A stretch of 41,565 bases of DNA from contig JAFATA010000025.1 of assembly GCA_019244165.1 (NCBI GenBank), positions 1-41,565 of the forward strand, written 5' to 3'. The first letter of the stretch is position 1. Each line of letters begins with the position of its first letter. The position numbers and the translations under genes were made by a program. This DNA is from Pseudonocardiales bacterium. GTDB lineage: Bacteria > Actinomycetota > Actinomycetes > Mycobacteriales > Pseudonocardiaceae. The notes beneath the pieces are model-generated. The model was not told the origin of the DNA. It ran no database searches and saw nothing but the letters and a program-made list of their open reading frames with translations. Below are positions 27,639 through 36,952 of the stretch, piece after piece.

Positions 27639-30600
27639 ATGAGCGTGTTCGACCTGCCACGTCTGCATTTTTCCGGGGTAGCGACCACCAAGCTTCCCAC
27701 CGGAGCGCGCAGCGGTCTCGTCGATCTGGCCACGAACACCGCACTGACCGGGGACGGGCCGTTCCCGACGGACCGCCCGGCCCAGGAGTATCACGATTAC
27801 CTCGATCAGCACGGGACGCGTTTCGACGCGGCTGGACAGGTGCGGGACGACGGAGAGCTCAACGCCCTGAAGGGCTGGAACTTCGGCGGGAACGGGCATT
27901 TCTGGATCGACGCGAGGATTGTCAGCGTGGAGGTTTCGGCGGGGGAGGTCGACGTTGCGGATCCGGTAGTCGGGCGAAACGTTGACATGTGGGGGCACTA
28001 CAACGAGTACCTCGCCACCACGGTCAACCGGGCTCGGGTGTTCGACGTCGATCCGTCCTCGAACTGGACCACCACGCTGATGGTCGGCCAGTTCTGTTTC
28101 GGCCGTGCCGGGCGGTCTCACGACGTGGGGTACATGCTCACCGGCGAGGTGCACGGCCTGCACCCGCCGAGATGGCACAACTTTAACCATGTCATCGACG
28201 TCGGGGACCACTATCTGGCGCCGCAGCTACGGCGATCGACCGTCTACCAGTTCGTCGTGCGCAAAGGCGACGGGCTGAACTGGCTCGATGAGGCGTCCAT
28301 CTCCCCTGCGGTGATCCTCCTGCGCTCCGTTGCGGATACCGACGACGTGGGCGGTCTGGTGGTTCAGTTCGCGCTGAGCAACATGTCCACGCCGCTGGCG
28401 CCGGACTGCCCCAGTCACTGGGAGCTGCGGGGGACGATCGCGCCCTGGCGCGCGCACGAGCTCCGCACATATCCGGCCGGACGCCTGCTCACCCCGCGCC
28501 AGACGCGGCCGGACGGTCACCGCTCTGGGCTGCACAACCTGGCCGTCGAGGTGACACCCGACCGCGTCACCCTCAATATGATCAACTCGGTGCCGGCGAC
28601 GTGCCGGGCCGAGAACCGCGGTCCCGGGCCGACTCACCAGCTTGGCCCGCTGCTCGATGTGGGCGACCTGGAACTGCGCACCGTGGACACCGATCAGCTC
28701 ATCGCCGAGGTGCCGCGTCAGGCCTACCTCGGCAACGACTGCGTCTTGACCAGCGGGATCGTGACGATTCCGGTCAAGGCCCCAGCTCAGCTGGCCAGTG
28801 AGCAGGCACTGTGCCTGGTGGGGAGGGACACCGGCGGCAAGGGCGTGGTGCTGCTCACCGAACAGGAAACCAACCTGCAGGTTGACGACGCCTGCCTCAT
28901 CCTCGACCACCCGAAGGACGGCACCGACACCGGTCATGACGTCGAAGTGCTGGTCCGCTGCTTCGTCCGAGGCCGTCCCCGCGCCGTCGAGGCGGTCCAC
29001 GTGCGACAGTTCTTCAATCCCAAGGCCCTTCCGCTGGACGAGGTCGCGAGATCAGCCCAGGCACGGTGCGGGGACATCGAGATCGTGCACTTCCGCGCCG
29101 GACGGCGGGGCGATCCCGGGGACTGGTCGCCGACCTGCACGCTGCGCCCCGACGAGCAGGGACACTGCGCCTTGACGATTCGTGGCGCGCGGGCCGGGTC
29201 TGCTCGCGTCTTGCTCGCACCCGACGCCAACCACCTGCCGTGCGAGGTGACGCAGCCGGGCTCCGCCGTGGTCGGCTACGACGATGCCGACTGCCTTGGC
29301 TACTGGGCCGGCGCGGGCTCGCTGTCGGTGCGGGTGTTGCCCGACGACTGGCGGCTTGCCGACATTCCCCAACAGGACGTCACCTTCGACCTGGTGTACC
29401 GGGAGATCTTCGCGTTTTACGAGCTGCTCAGCTCGTTCATGAAGGCGGAAGTGTTCAGCCTGGCCGATCGGTTCAGGGTGAGCACCTACGCCCGGCTGAT
29501 CTGGCAGATGTGCGACCCGCATAACAAGACCAAGACCTATTACATGCCGCCGACGCGGGATCTGTCCGAGCCGAAGGCATATCTGCTGCTGAAGTTCCTG
29601 CGCGCCCAGGACACGGTCAGCGGCATACCCACCATCGTCCCGGCAGTGCGGCGGACCGACCGGGGGATCACCAACCGCAGCCAGCTCGTCCCCGCGTTGC
29701 AGCACGCCGCGATGATTGAGCTCGCTGTGATGCTGCAGTACCTCTACGCGGCGTTCTCGATCCCGACCTACGGCGCCGGCCTGGAATACGTGCGGCGCGG
29801 CGAGTGGACACCCGAGCAGCTGCACCTGGTCTGCGGCGACGGGGGACAAACACGCGACAAGGGGATGCGGAGCAGTCTGCTCGCGGTGGCGCGCGAGGAA
29901 ATGATCCACTTCCTGCTCGTCAACAACATCATCATGGCCATTGGCGAACCATTCCACATCCCGCTCGTCGACTTCGGCACTATCAACAACCAGCTGCTGG
30001 TCCCGCTCGATTTCTCACTCGAACCCCTGGGCATCGGCAGCGTGGCTCGGTTCATCGCCATCGAGCAACCGGAAACCCTCATCGGCGAGGTCAGGCCTGC
30101 CAATATCACGAGTTCGGGCTCGGCTGAGGACAACCGCCTTTACGACTCACCGAGTGAGCTCTATGCGAACATCCGTGACGGGCTACAACGCGTCCCGAAC
30201 CTGTTCCTGGTGGACAAGGGCAGAGGCGGTGGAGAGCACCACCTCTGCCTCCGGAAATCGATCAACACGGTCCACCCCGACTACCAGCTCGAAGTCGATG
30301 ACCTCGCCAGTGCGCTGTTCGCCATCGATGTCATCACCGAGCAGGGCGAAGGAAACGTCCTCACCTCGGCGACAGTCGAGGAAGAATCCCACTTTGACAC
30401 CTTCCTGCGGATGTCGCAGCTCCTCATGACGGAGCAGCTAAAGGGGCAGCCCAAGGGTGAGCGCGGCCGGCGCGCGCCGTGGAGCCCCGCGTACCCGCTG
30501 GTGCGCAACCCCACCCTGTACCAGGGAAACCCCGCAAAGGAGCTCGTCACCCACCCCGATGCGAGGCAAATCCTGCAGCTGTTCAACCGGTCCTATTTCA

Positions 30601-30947
30601 TGATGCTCCAGCTGATGCTCCAGCACTTCGGTCAGTGTCCGGACGCCAGCCTCCGGCGCTCCGAGTTGATGAACATGGCGATCGAAGTCATGACCGGTGT
30701 CATGCGGCCGTTGGCCGAGGTGCTGGTGACATTGCCCTCCGGCCGGCCGGGGAAAACCGCGGGCCCCTCGTTCGAGCTGGAATACCTGCCGGGATACGCA
30801 TCCCGGCCCGACGTGGCGTGGCGAGCGATCGCGCTGCGCTTCCGGCATCTGGCGGCGATGGGCCGCGAATGCTCCCTGGTGCCCGTCCACGTGGCGGAGA
30901 CCCTCGAGTTCTTATTCGACTTCTTCTCCAACCGAGTTACTCGATAG
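27639..30947 (+). CDS. staD: Chromopyrrolic acid synthase, StaD/RebD/VioB type
   Basis: Large enzyme (1102 residues, close to StaD and RebD) that couples two indole-pyruvate imine units to give chromopyrrolic acid. The start FDLPRLHFSGVATTKLPTGARSG is typical of the VioB/RebD family. The C-terminal half is ferritin-like: LVPALQHAAMIELAVMLQYLYAAFS near 680-705, AREEMIHFLLVNNIIMAIG near 748-767 and VEEESHF near 911-917 supply the Glu/His metal ligands. The combination with StaO upstream and StaC and StaP downstream fixes the pathway. There is no sign of truncation. Confidence 0.94.
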   Translation: MSVFDLPRLHFSGVATTKLPTGARSGLVDLATNTALTGDGPFPTDRPAQEYHDYLDQHGTRFDAAGQVRDDGELNALKGWNFGGNGHFWIDARIVSVEVSAGEVDVADPVVGRNVDMWGHYNEYLATTVNRARVFDVDPSSNWTTTLMVGQFCFGRAGRSHDVGYMLTGEVHGLHPPRWHNFNHVIDVGDHYLAPQLRRSTVYQFVVRKGDGLNWLDEASISPAVILLRSVADTDDVGGLVVQFALSNMSTPLAPDCPSHWELRGTIAPWRAHELRTYPAGRLLTPRQTRPDGHRSGLHNLAVEVTPDRVTLNMINSVPATCRAENRGPGPTHQLGPLLDVGDLELRTVDTDQLIAEVPRQAYLGNDCVLTSGIVTIPVKAPAQLASEQALCLVGRDTGGKGVVLLTEQETNLQVDDACLILDHPKDGTDTGHDVEVLVRCFVRGRPRAVEAVHVRQFFNPKALPLDEVARSAQARCGDIEIVHFRAGRRGDPGDWSPTCTLRPDEQGHCALTIRGARAGSARVLLAPDANHLPCEVTQPGSAVVGYDDADCLGYWAGAGSLSVRVLPDDWRLADIPQQDVTFDLVYREIFAFYELLSSFMKAEVFSLADRFRVSTYARLIWQMCDPHNKTKTYYMPPTRDLSEPKAYLLLKFLRAQDTVSGIPTIVPAVRRTDRGITNRSQLVPALQHAAMIELAVMLQYLYAAFSIPTYGAGLEYVRRGEWTPEQLHLVCGDGGQTRDKGMRSSLLAVAREEMIHFLLVNNIIMAIGEPFHIPLVDFGTINNQLLVPLDFSLEPLGIGSVARFIAIEQPETLIGEVRPANITSSGSAEDNRLYDSPSELYANIRDGLQRVPNLFLVDKGRGGGEHHLCLRKSINTVHPDYQLEVDDLASALFAIDVITEQGEGNVLTSATVEEESHFDTFLRMSQLLMTEQLKGQPKGERGRRAPWSPAYPLVRNPTLYQGNPAKELVTHPDARQILQLFNRSYFMMLQLMLQHFGQCPDASLRRSELMNMAIEVMTGVMRPLAEVLVTLPSGRPGKTAGPSFELEYLPGYASRPDVAWRAIALRFRHLAAMGRECSLVPVHVAETLEFLFDFFSNRVTR

Positions 30948-30954
30948 GCATGGA

Positions 30955-32568
30955 ATGGTCCACATGAGTACTACGTACGAGACCGATGTGTTGATTGTCG
31001 GTGGGGGCCCGGTGGGCATGGCATTGGCCCTGGACCTCAACTACCGAGATGTCAACTTCATGATTATCGACGCGGGCGACGGGTCAGTGTCTCACCCGAA
31101 GGTCAGCACGATCGGCCCGCGATCGATGGAGATCTTCCGCCGCTGGGGAGTCGCGGACAAGATCCGCAACGCCGGCTGGCCAGGAAGCTACCCGCTGGAC
31201 GTCGCGTGGGTCACCAAGGTCGGCGGGCACGAGATGTACCGGCTAAACCGCGGCACCGCTGAGGACCGCCCGCCTCCCGCGCACACCCCCGAGCCGGACC
31301 AGATCTGCCCAGCGCACTGGCTGAACCCGCTGCTCATGCACGAGGTGGGGATACATCCGGACGGGCCGATGCGGATCCGGTGCCAGCTCGACGGCTTTGT
31401 CCAGGCCGACGACCATGTCCGCGCCACGATCACCAACCGAGCCGACGGGTCAGCCCTGATGGTCCAGGCCCGGTTCATGGTCGCCTGTGACGGCGCCGCC
31501 TCCCCGGTGCGCAAGGCATGTGATATTGCCTCGCCGACACGCCACGAGACCCGGGTGTTCCGCAACATCCTGTTCCGCGCCCCACTTCTGAAAGAGCAAC
31601 TCGGGCCGCGCAACGCGTTGGTCTATTTCCCCATGTTGTCATCCTCGCTGCGCTTTCCGATGCGGGCGATAGACGGCCGCGCCCTGTACAATCTCGTCGT
31701 CGGGGTCGACGGCAGCGCGCAGTCGACGCAGCCCGCCCTGTCTCTAGTCACCAACGCGATTGCTTTCGATACCCCGCTAGAAGTGTTGTTTGACAGCGAA
31801 TGGTACCTGACGCATCGTGTCGCCGAGCAGTTCCGGGTGGGGCGGGTCTTCCTGGTCGGGGACGCGGCGCACACCCTCTCGCCATCCGGTGGGTTCGGCA
31901 TGAGCACCGGGATCGCCGGCGCCGCCGACCTGGGGTGGAAGCTCGCGGCCGAACTGGACGGATGGGCCGGCTCCCGACTCCTCGACACCTATGAGGAAGA
32001 ACGCCGGCCCATTGCGGTGGAGAGTCTGGAAGAGGCGAACCTGAACCTGGTCCGGACATTGCGGCGGGAGCTACCGCCCGATCTGCATCGGGACTCCCCG
32101 GAGGGGGAACGCGCGCGGGCTGAGATGGCCGAACGGCTGGAGCGCAGCGACGTGCCTCGCGAGTTCGACACCCCCAGGACCCATTTCGGGGTCCGCTATC
32201 TGTCATCGATCACCGTTCCCGACCAGAGAACGAAGTCCCCCGATTCCTCGCCTTCGGTGCAAAGTGCGGTTCCGGGGTCTCGCGCCCCGCACGCGTGGCT
32301 GCGAGCCGGTGTGTCGACCCTCGACCTGTTTGGTCGTGGATTCTTCCTCTTGTGTTTCGATGAGTCGGACCGGAGAGCGGGGGTTGAGCGCGCCTTCGCC
32401 GATCGCCGGGTCCCGCTTGAGACCACCGGGTGCCGCGACGTGAAGACAACCAAACTATACGAGTACCCCTTCGTCCTGGTACGGCCGGACGGGCACGTCG
32501 CATGGCGAGGCAACGATCTGCCGCTAGACGCGAACTGGCTTGTGGACAAGGTTCGCGGAGCCGGATGA
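30955..32568 (+). CDS. staC: Indolocarbazole FAD enzyme, StaC/RebC type
   Basis: Flavin hydroxylase-fold enzyme that acts with the P450 StaP to complete the six-ring indolocarbazole. The 537-residue protein has GGGPVGMALALDL near 16-28, TIGPRSMEIFRRWGVADKIRNAGWPG, and the second FAD motif GDAAHTLSPSGGFGMSTGI near 302. RebC makes the imide (arcyriaflavin type) and StaC the lactam K252c; mutational work on RebC assigned this partly to Phe216 and Arg239, replaced by Val and Asn in StaC. The matching positions here are Val223 (NALVYF) and Asn246 (ALYNLVVG), the StaC pair. The start may be ATG 30955 or 30964. Confidence 0.93.
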   Translation: MVHMSTTYETDVLIVGGGPVGMALALDLNYRDVNFMIIDAGDGSVSHPKVSTIGPRSMEIFRRWGVADKIRNAGWPGSYPLDVAWVTKVGGHEMYRLNRGTAEDRPPPAHTPEPDQICPAHWLNPLLMHEVGIHPDGPMRIRCQLDGFVQADDHVRATITNRADGSALMVQARFMVACDGAASPVRKACDIASPTRHETRVFRNILFRAPLLKEQLGPRNALVYFPMLSSSLRFPMRAIDGRALYNLVVGVDGSAQSTQPALSLVTNAIAFDTPLEVLFDSEWYLTHRVAEQFRVGRVFLVGDAAHTLSPSGGFGMSTGIAGAADLGWKLAAELDGWAGSRLLDTYEEERRPIAVESLEEANLNLVRTLRRELPPDLHRDSPEGERARAEMAERLERSDVPREFDTPRTHFGVRYLSSITVPDQRTKSPDSSPSVQSAVPGSRAPHAWLRAGVSTLDLFGRGFFLLCFDESDRRAGVERAFADRRVPLETTGCRDVKTTKLYEYPFVLVRPDGHVAWRGNDLPLDANWLVDKVRGAG

Positions 32569-32586
32569 GCCGATGAGGTGAGAACC

Positions 32587-33843
32587 ATGGCGCAACACAC
32601 CCTACCACGATTTGACCTGATCGGCTGGGCGCCAGAAGACGTCGCCAACCCCTATCCCATATACCAGCGCTACCGGGAGGATGACGCGGTCCACTGGAGT
32701 CCTGGGACGGCAGGGTCGCCGGGTTCCTGGTACGTCTTCGGTTATGACGATGTCGTGAGCGTGCTGTCCAGCCAGCACTTCGGGCGGAGTCCCCGCCGCG
32801 CGCGTGGCGGGGACTCCACGCCGGAGGCTCCGGTACCCGCCGGCTATGACAGCCTTGGCCGAATCGTCTCCAACTGGCTGGTTTTCCTGGACCCGCCGCG
32901 ACACGCAGAACTGCGTTCCCTGATCAACAAGGAGTTCTCGCCCAAGGTCGTGACGGCCCTGCGCGCACGAATTCAGGACATCGCGACTGACCTCATCGCC
33001 CAGCAGCGGGAAAAGCCGGTCATCGAGTTGGTTAATGACTTCGCCGCCCCTCTCCCGATCCTCGTCATCTCCGACCTTCTGGGCGTACCGAGGGACCTGT
33101 ACAGCTGGTTCCGCGAGTGCGCCGTCAGCCTGCAGCAAGCCAGCACGGCGCGGGTGCGCCGATGCGCGAACGGCTACGCCAGAGCGGAGGACGCTGCCCG
33201 GGAACTCGGCGGCTACTTCCGGCGGGAAGCGCAGCGGCGCCGCAGCGGGGATCACCACGACCTGGTCTCCCTGCTCGCGCAAGCCCAGGATCGCGGCGAG
33301 CCCCTTACCGACGACGAGATTATGGCGACCTGCATCCACCTCCTGACCGCCGGACACGAGACCACCACCAACCTCCTCGGCAAATCGGTACTGGCCCTGC
33401 TGCGGAATCCCCCCGTGCTCCGCGAGCTGCGCGCCCATCCCGGGCTCATGCCGGGCGCGGTGGAGGAACTGGTCCGCTACGACTCCCCGGTGCAGATGGT
33501 GACGCGCTGGGCCTACCGGGACGAAATGCTCCGCGGGCGCGCTATCCACCGCGGGGACAAGGTCGTGCTCGTGCTTGGCTCGGCCAATCGCGATCCCCAC
33601 CAGTTCCCCAACCCCGATGCCCTGTGTTTTCACCGGGGTAGCAGCCGGCACTGCGGCTTCGGCTTGGGAATCCACTACTGCCTGGGCGCTACCTTGGCAC
33701 GGGCCGAGGCTGAAATCGGGCTCACCACGCTGTTGGACAGCTTTCCCACGCTCAGCCTGACCGACGAGCCGGCGCACTACGCCGACGACATGGTCTTTCA
33801 CGGGCCGACCCGCCTGGTGCTCCGGATCGAGGAGAAATCATGA
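32587..33843 (+). CDS. staP: Cytochrome P450, StaP/RebP type
   Basis: P450 that forms the aryl-aryl bond on chromopyrrolic acid. From ATG 32587 (AGGTGAG five bases upstream) it is 418 residues and very similar along its length to StaP: LPRFDLIGW start, ENWLVFLDPP-like SNWLVFLDPPRHAELRSL, I-helix AGHETT at 255-260, and haem motif FGLGIHYCLGATLARAEAEIGL with Cys365, ending YADDMVFHGPTRLVL. It follows staC after 18 bp and overlaps the next P450 gene by the ATGA of stop and start. Confidence 0.95.
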   Translation: MAQHTLPRFDLIGWAPEDVANPYPIYQRYREDDAVHWSPGTAGSPGSWYVFGYDDVVSVLSSQHFGRSPRRARGGDSTPEAPVPAGYDSLGRIVSNWLVFLDPPRHAELRSLINKEFSPKVVTALRARIQDIATDLIAQQREKPVIELVNDFAAPLPILVISDLLGVPRDLYSWFRECAVSLQQASTARVRRCANGYARAEDAARELGGYFRREAQRRRSGDHHDLVSLLAQAQDRGEPLTDDEIMATCIHLLTAGHETTTNLLGKSVLALLRNPPVLRELRAHPGLMPGAVEELVRYDSPVQMVTRWAYRDEMLRGRAIHRGDKVVLVLGSANRDPHQFPNPDALCFHRGSSRHCGFGLGIHYCLGATLARAEAEIGLTTLLDSFPTLSLTDEPAHYADDMVFHGPTRLVLRIEEKS

Positions 33844-35096
33844 ACCGCACCGACAGGGACGTCGACAGGGACATCAGCAGGCAAGCTCCGGTGGTCGGGC
33901 TGTCCCTCCACCACAGGGATAGCGACATGCTTCAGGATCTGGTCAAGCTTCCCGAATACGGGCCGGTAGTACGCATTACCCATGGAGACGGCTACGCGTG
34001 GATCGTGTCCGATCCCACGTTGGTCCGCAGCGTGTTAAAAGACATGCGGTTCAGTAAAGAGGGGCGCCACGCGGCGCCATGGTTCATCGACGAAAGCGGT
34101 TTGATCGGCTCTCCGCAGACGTCGGTGGCCTCCGACATCGTCACCAGCGAGGGAGAGGAACATAGGCGGCTGCGAAAGCTGCACATGCTCGCGCTCAGCC
34201 CAGCTCGTGTCCAAGGCTGGTCGGCGACCATCTCTGCGGTGGTCGACGAGCTGCTAGACGACCTGGAACACCGAGCCAACACCGCGGCCCACAACACTCC
34301 GGTCGACGTGGTCACCGGATTGGCCTACCCGTTGCCATTGACCATCATCTGCACCCTGCTGGGCCTCCCGCGCGAGGTGCACCAGCTCATGCGCAACGCG
34401 AGCGAGAAAATATTCTTCGGTGGCAGCGCGGCGGTGCGCGACAAAGGCCGGGAGCAACTGTATGAAACGGTAGCCGAGCTGATCGACCACGAACCTAACC
34501 GCATATCCGACGGTTTGATCACCGATCTGGTTGCGTTAACCCGAACTGACCCGCCACAGGCCAGCCTCACCGAAGTCAAGGCGTGGATCCCGAGCCTTAT
34601 CCTGCCCGGACACGAATCCACCGCCAGCCTGCTCGCTTCCGCACTCTACGAACTGTTGAGTGCCCGGCACCGGGGGGCGATCACGACAGGTTCCATCGAT
34701 GCCGTTGTCGAGGAAACCCTTCGCCTGCATCCACCGTTCCCTCTTGCCACTTGGAGGTTCGCCACGTGCGACATCACCCTATCCGGCATCGACATCCCCC
34801 GCGGCGCTCCAGTCCTCGTCAACCTTGCCGCCGTTAATCATGATCCTCTCGTCCACCCCTGCCCCGGGCAGTTCATCCCCCATCGCGACCCGATCAACCA
34901 CGTCAGCTTCGGGGTCGGCATTCACTACTGCGTCGGAGCCGCACTTTCCCGACTCGAAACCCGTACCGCCATCTCAGCGTTCTTTCGACGTTTTCCCGAT
35001 GCCCGACTCGCCAACCCCGACGTGGCACCCCAGTGGGAGAGTGAGCTGCTCAGCCGGCGCATCGGCACGCTGCCCGTCATCTTGGCGGCAAGGTAG
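33840..35096 (+). CDS. Second cytochrome P450, tailoring enzyme
   Basis: Bacterial P450 of 418 residues. ExxR is in EETLRLHPP, the haem motif FGVGIHYCVGAALSRLE carries Cys364. The I-helix motif is LPGHEST at 255-261, with Pro256 in place of the usual Ala/Gly, which can alter oxygen activation or substrate position. It is not a close relative of its StaP-like neighbour. In staurosporine clusters the extra P450 (StaN) links a sugar, but no sugar genes are seen here, so this one may oxidise the aglycone. Start ATG overlaps the staP stop (ATGA). Confidence 0.9.
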   Translation: MNRTDRDVDRDISRQAPVVGLSLHHRDSDMLQDLVKLPEYGPVVRITHGDGYAWIVSDPTLVRSVLKDMRFSKEGRHAAPWFIDESGLIGSPQTSVASDIVTSEGEEHRRLRKLHMLALSPARVQGWSATISAVVDELLDDLEHRANTAAHNTPVDVVTGLAYPLPLTIICTLLGLPREVHQLMRNASEKIFFGGSAAVRDKGREQLYETVAELIDHEPNRISDGLITDLVALTRTDPPQASLTEVKAWIPSLILPGHESTASLLASALYELLSARHRGAITTGSIDAVVEETLRLHPPFPLATWRFATCDITLSGIDIPRGAPVLVNLAAVNHDPLVHPCPGQFIPHRDPINHVSFGVGIHYCVGAALSRLETRTAISAFFRRFPDARLANPDVAPQWESELLSRRIGTLPVILAAR

Positions 35097-35107
35097 GAGA
35101 TGCACTG

Positions 35108-35176
35108 ATGGAATGGAATCATGAACTCATCGTGGCGCTGGACACTTACTGGCACAAGTATCTCACGAAGCGCTGA
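35108..35176 (+). CDS. 22-residue peptide ORF between P450 and exporter
   Basis: ATG 35108 with GGTAGGAG at 35092-35099 opens a 22-codon ORF with the sequence MEWNHELIVALDTYWHKYLT plus two basic residues. Its TGA overlaps the exporter ATG as TGATG, so it could couple translation of the exporter to the P450 genes. It has no known homologue I can name. Codon use is unremarkable for so short a frame. Confidence 0.45.
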   Translation: MEWNHELIVALDTYWHKYLTKR

Positions 35177-36636
35177 TGACTCCATCCACGACGACGGCTC
35201 CGCGGGTCCCCGCTCCCCGGGGACTGCTCGCTGTCCTGGTCGCGTCAATCACGCTGATGCTGTTGGCCAGCATGATGGTCAACGCGATCGTGCCCGTGAT
35301 CGCCCGCGACGTCGGCGCGTCCGTGTCCCAAGCAGTCTGGATGATCTCCGGTAACCTGCTGGCGCTGGCTGTAGGCGTGGTTCTGGGTGGCTCTGCCACC
35401 GACGTGTTCGGAGTGCGACGGTCATATCTCTTCGGGATGGCCGCGTTCGCGATCGGCGCCGCGGTATGCACCATTGCGCCGAATTTCCTCACGTTTGTCG
35501 TAGGTCGTGTGCTGCAAGGCGCTGGCGAGGGCGTGGTGCCTGCGGTGGCGAACGCCTCGGTGACCCGACTTCTGCCACCCGGACAGCGCGGGCCAGCGTT
35601 GGGACTTATCTTTGCCGGAGTCGGCATCGGGGCGACCTCGGGGCCCGTCGTCGGCGGCCTCGTGGGCGAGTTCGGCGGCTGGCGCGCCCCCTTCGGGGGG
35701 ACTTTGCTGGTTGCTCTATTGCTTATTCTGGTTGGCCGCCGGATACTCCCCAGCTTGCGCAGCCCGGAGAGGCGGCGTTTCGACCTGCTGGGGGGCATCC
35801 TGCTGACCGTGACGATCGGGTTGGCGTTGCTCGCGGTGACGACGGGGCAGTCCATGGGTTTCGCGAGCCTGCCGGTGCTTTTCTCGTGCGCCGGTGCGGT
35901 CTTTTGTGGACTGCTGCTGGCCTGGCGGGTGCGTACCGTCGACGAACCATTGTTCCAACCTCGACTGTTCGTCAACGCTGGTTTCGTCGCGGTCGCCGCG
36001 ATCGGCTTCGGGGCACAACTGACGAACGTGACAAGCAACATTCTGATACCGTTGCTGGCGGGCCGGGTCGGTGGCCTTTCTTCAGGAGAGATAGGGCTGG
36101 TCCTCACACCGGGGCCGTTGATGATGGTGGTCGTGTCCCCGCTGGCCGGCCGCCTCGGGGATCGCTTCGGCCCGAAGCCGCTCATCGTCACCGGCCTCAC
36201 CGTCATGCTCGGGGCCATGCTATGGCTGTCGGCCACTGCGGCCGGGAACAAACCCGTGCTGCTCGCAATCGGCGTCCTGCTGCTCGGCGTCGGTTCTGGT
36301 GCCGTGAACGCACCATTGACCGACACCGCCGCTCGCGCGCTCGACCACCGGGAGCTTGGCACCGGAATCGGCGTTTATCAGGCGTGTTTCTTCCTCGGCG
36401 GAGCTGTCGGGCCGGCGCTCGCTGGCCCATTCCTTGACTGGCGCGCTGCCAAGCTCGCCCCGGCGATCAACCCACTGCATATCGGTACGGTGGTTCCGGC
36501 ATACTCCGACGCTTTCCTGCTTGTCGCGGCCGTGGCGCTGGGTACCGTTCTGGCTGCGGCCATGTTGTCCCCGCCACCCGCAGCGCCCGGTAACGCCGCC
36601 GTGGAGGGCGAGCAGGTGGGCGACCGAAGCGGGTAG
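35176..36636 (+). CDS. MFS drug exporter (DHA2 type)
   Basis: Major facilitator of 486 residues with about 14 hydrophobic segments, as in the EmrB/QacA group. Characteristic patterns are VARDVGASVSQAVWMISGNLLALAVGVVLGGSATDVFGVRRSYLFGMAAF (motif A-like) and the motif C region GIGATSGPVVGGLVGEFGGWR. It most likely exports the indolocarbazole product, as RebT does for rebeccamycin, and may serve self-resistance. It is the last gene of the operon and starts within the TGATG overlap of the preceding small ORF. Confidence 0.93.
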   Translation: MTPSTTTAPRVPAPRGLLAVLVASITLMLLASMMVNAIVPVIARDVGASVSQAVWMISGNLLALAVGVVLGGSATDVFGVRRSYLFGMAAFAIGAAVCTIAPNFLTFVVGRVLQGAGEGVVPAVANASVTRLLPPGQRGPALGLIFAGVGIGATSGPVVGGLVGEFGGWRAPFGGTLLVALLLILVGRRILPSLRSPERRRFDLLGGILLTVTIGLALLAVTTGQSMGFASLPVLFSCAGAVFCGLLLAWRVRTVDEPLFQPRLFVNAGFVAVAAIGFGAQLTNVTSNILIPLLAGRVGGLSSGEIGLVLTPGPLMMVVVSPLAGRLGDRFGPKPLIVTGLTVMLGAMLWLSATAAGNKPVLLAIGVLLLGVGSGAVNAPLTDTAARALDHRELGTGIGVYQACFFLGGAVGPALAGPFLDWRAAKLAPAINPLHIGTVVPAYSDAFLLVAAVALGTVLAAAMLSPPPAAPGNAAVEGEQVGDRSG

Positions 36637-36659
36637 GAGGTTGCTCTACGCTGTGCCTC

Positions 36660-36899
36660 ATGGCCACGATCAGTGTGCATCCGGTTCAGCGCGAGTTCGC
36701 TGTGGCGGACGGTCAGCAGGTGTGCCGGCTTTGTGGCGCCGAGGAGCGGTGGACCGCCCACGCGGAGCCCCCCATCCAGGGACCCGCACTGCAGCGCACG
36801 CTGCACCTGGTACACCTTGTCCGAGCGCATTTGGCTGACGTCCAGGCGACCTTCTCAGCAGCGGAACGCAAGAAGGAAATCACCGTCCACGAGGACTAA
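36660..36899 (+). CDS. Small Cys-containing protein of unknown function
   Basis: A 79-residue protein from ATG 36660 with one CxxC (VCRLCGAEERWTAH) and a C-terminal helix RAHLADVQATFSAAERKK. No function is recognised. Parts of the same gene recur twice: a C-terminal relic at 19081-19227 and the last 30 bp at 38602-38632. Like the relic, it lies next to an XRE/DUF397 locus. It is probably expressed as its frame and start are clean. Confidence 0.65.
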   Translation: MATISVHPVQREFAVADGQQVCRLCGAEERWTAHAEPPIQGPALQRTLHLVHLVRAHLADVQATFSAAERKKEITVHED

Positions 36900-36952
36900 A
36901 TACCGCAGTGGCACTCTAAGATCAGCCCTTGCGCGGTAGGCAGTCGGCCGGG

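Noticed and set aside
32602..33801. 399-codon antisense ORF over the StaP-like P450
   Set aside because: The sense frame matches StaP throughout, including I-helix and haem motifs; the antisense is a shadow.
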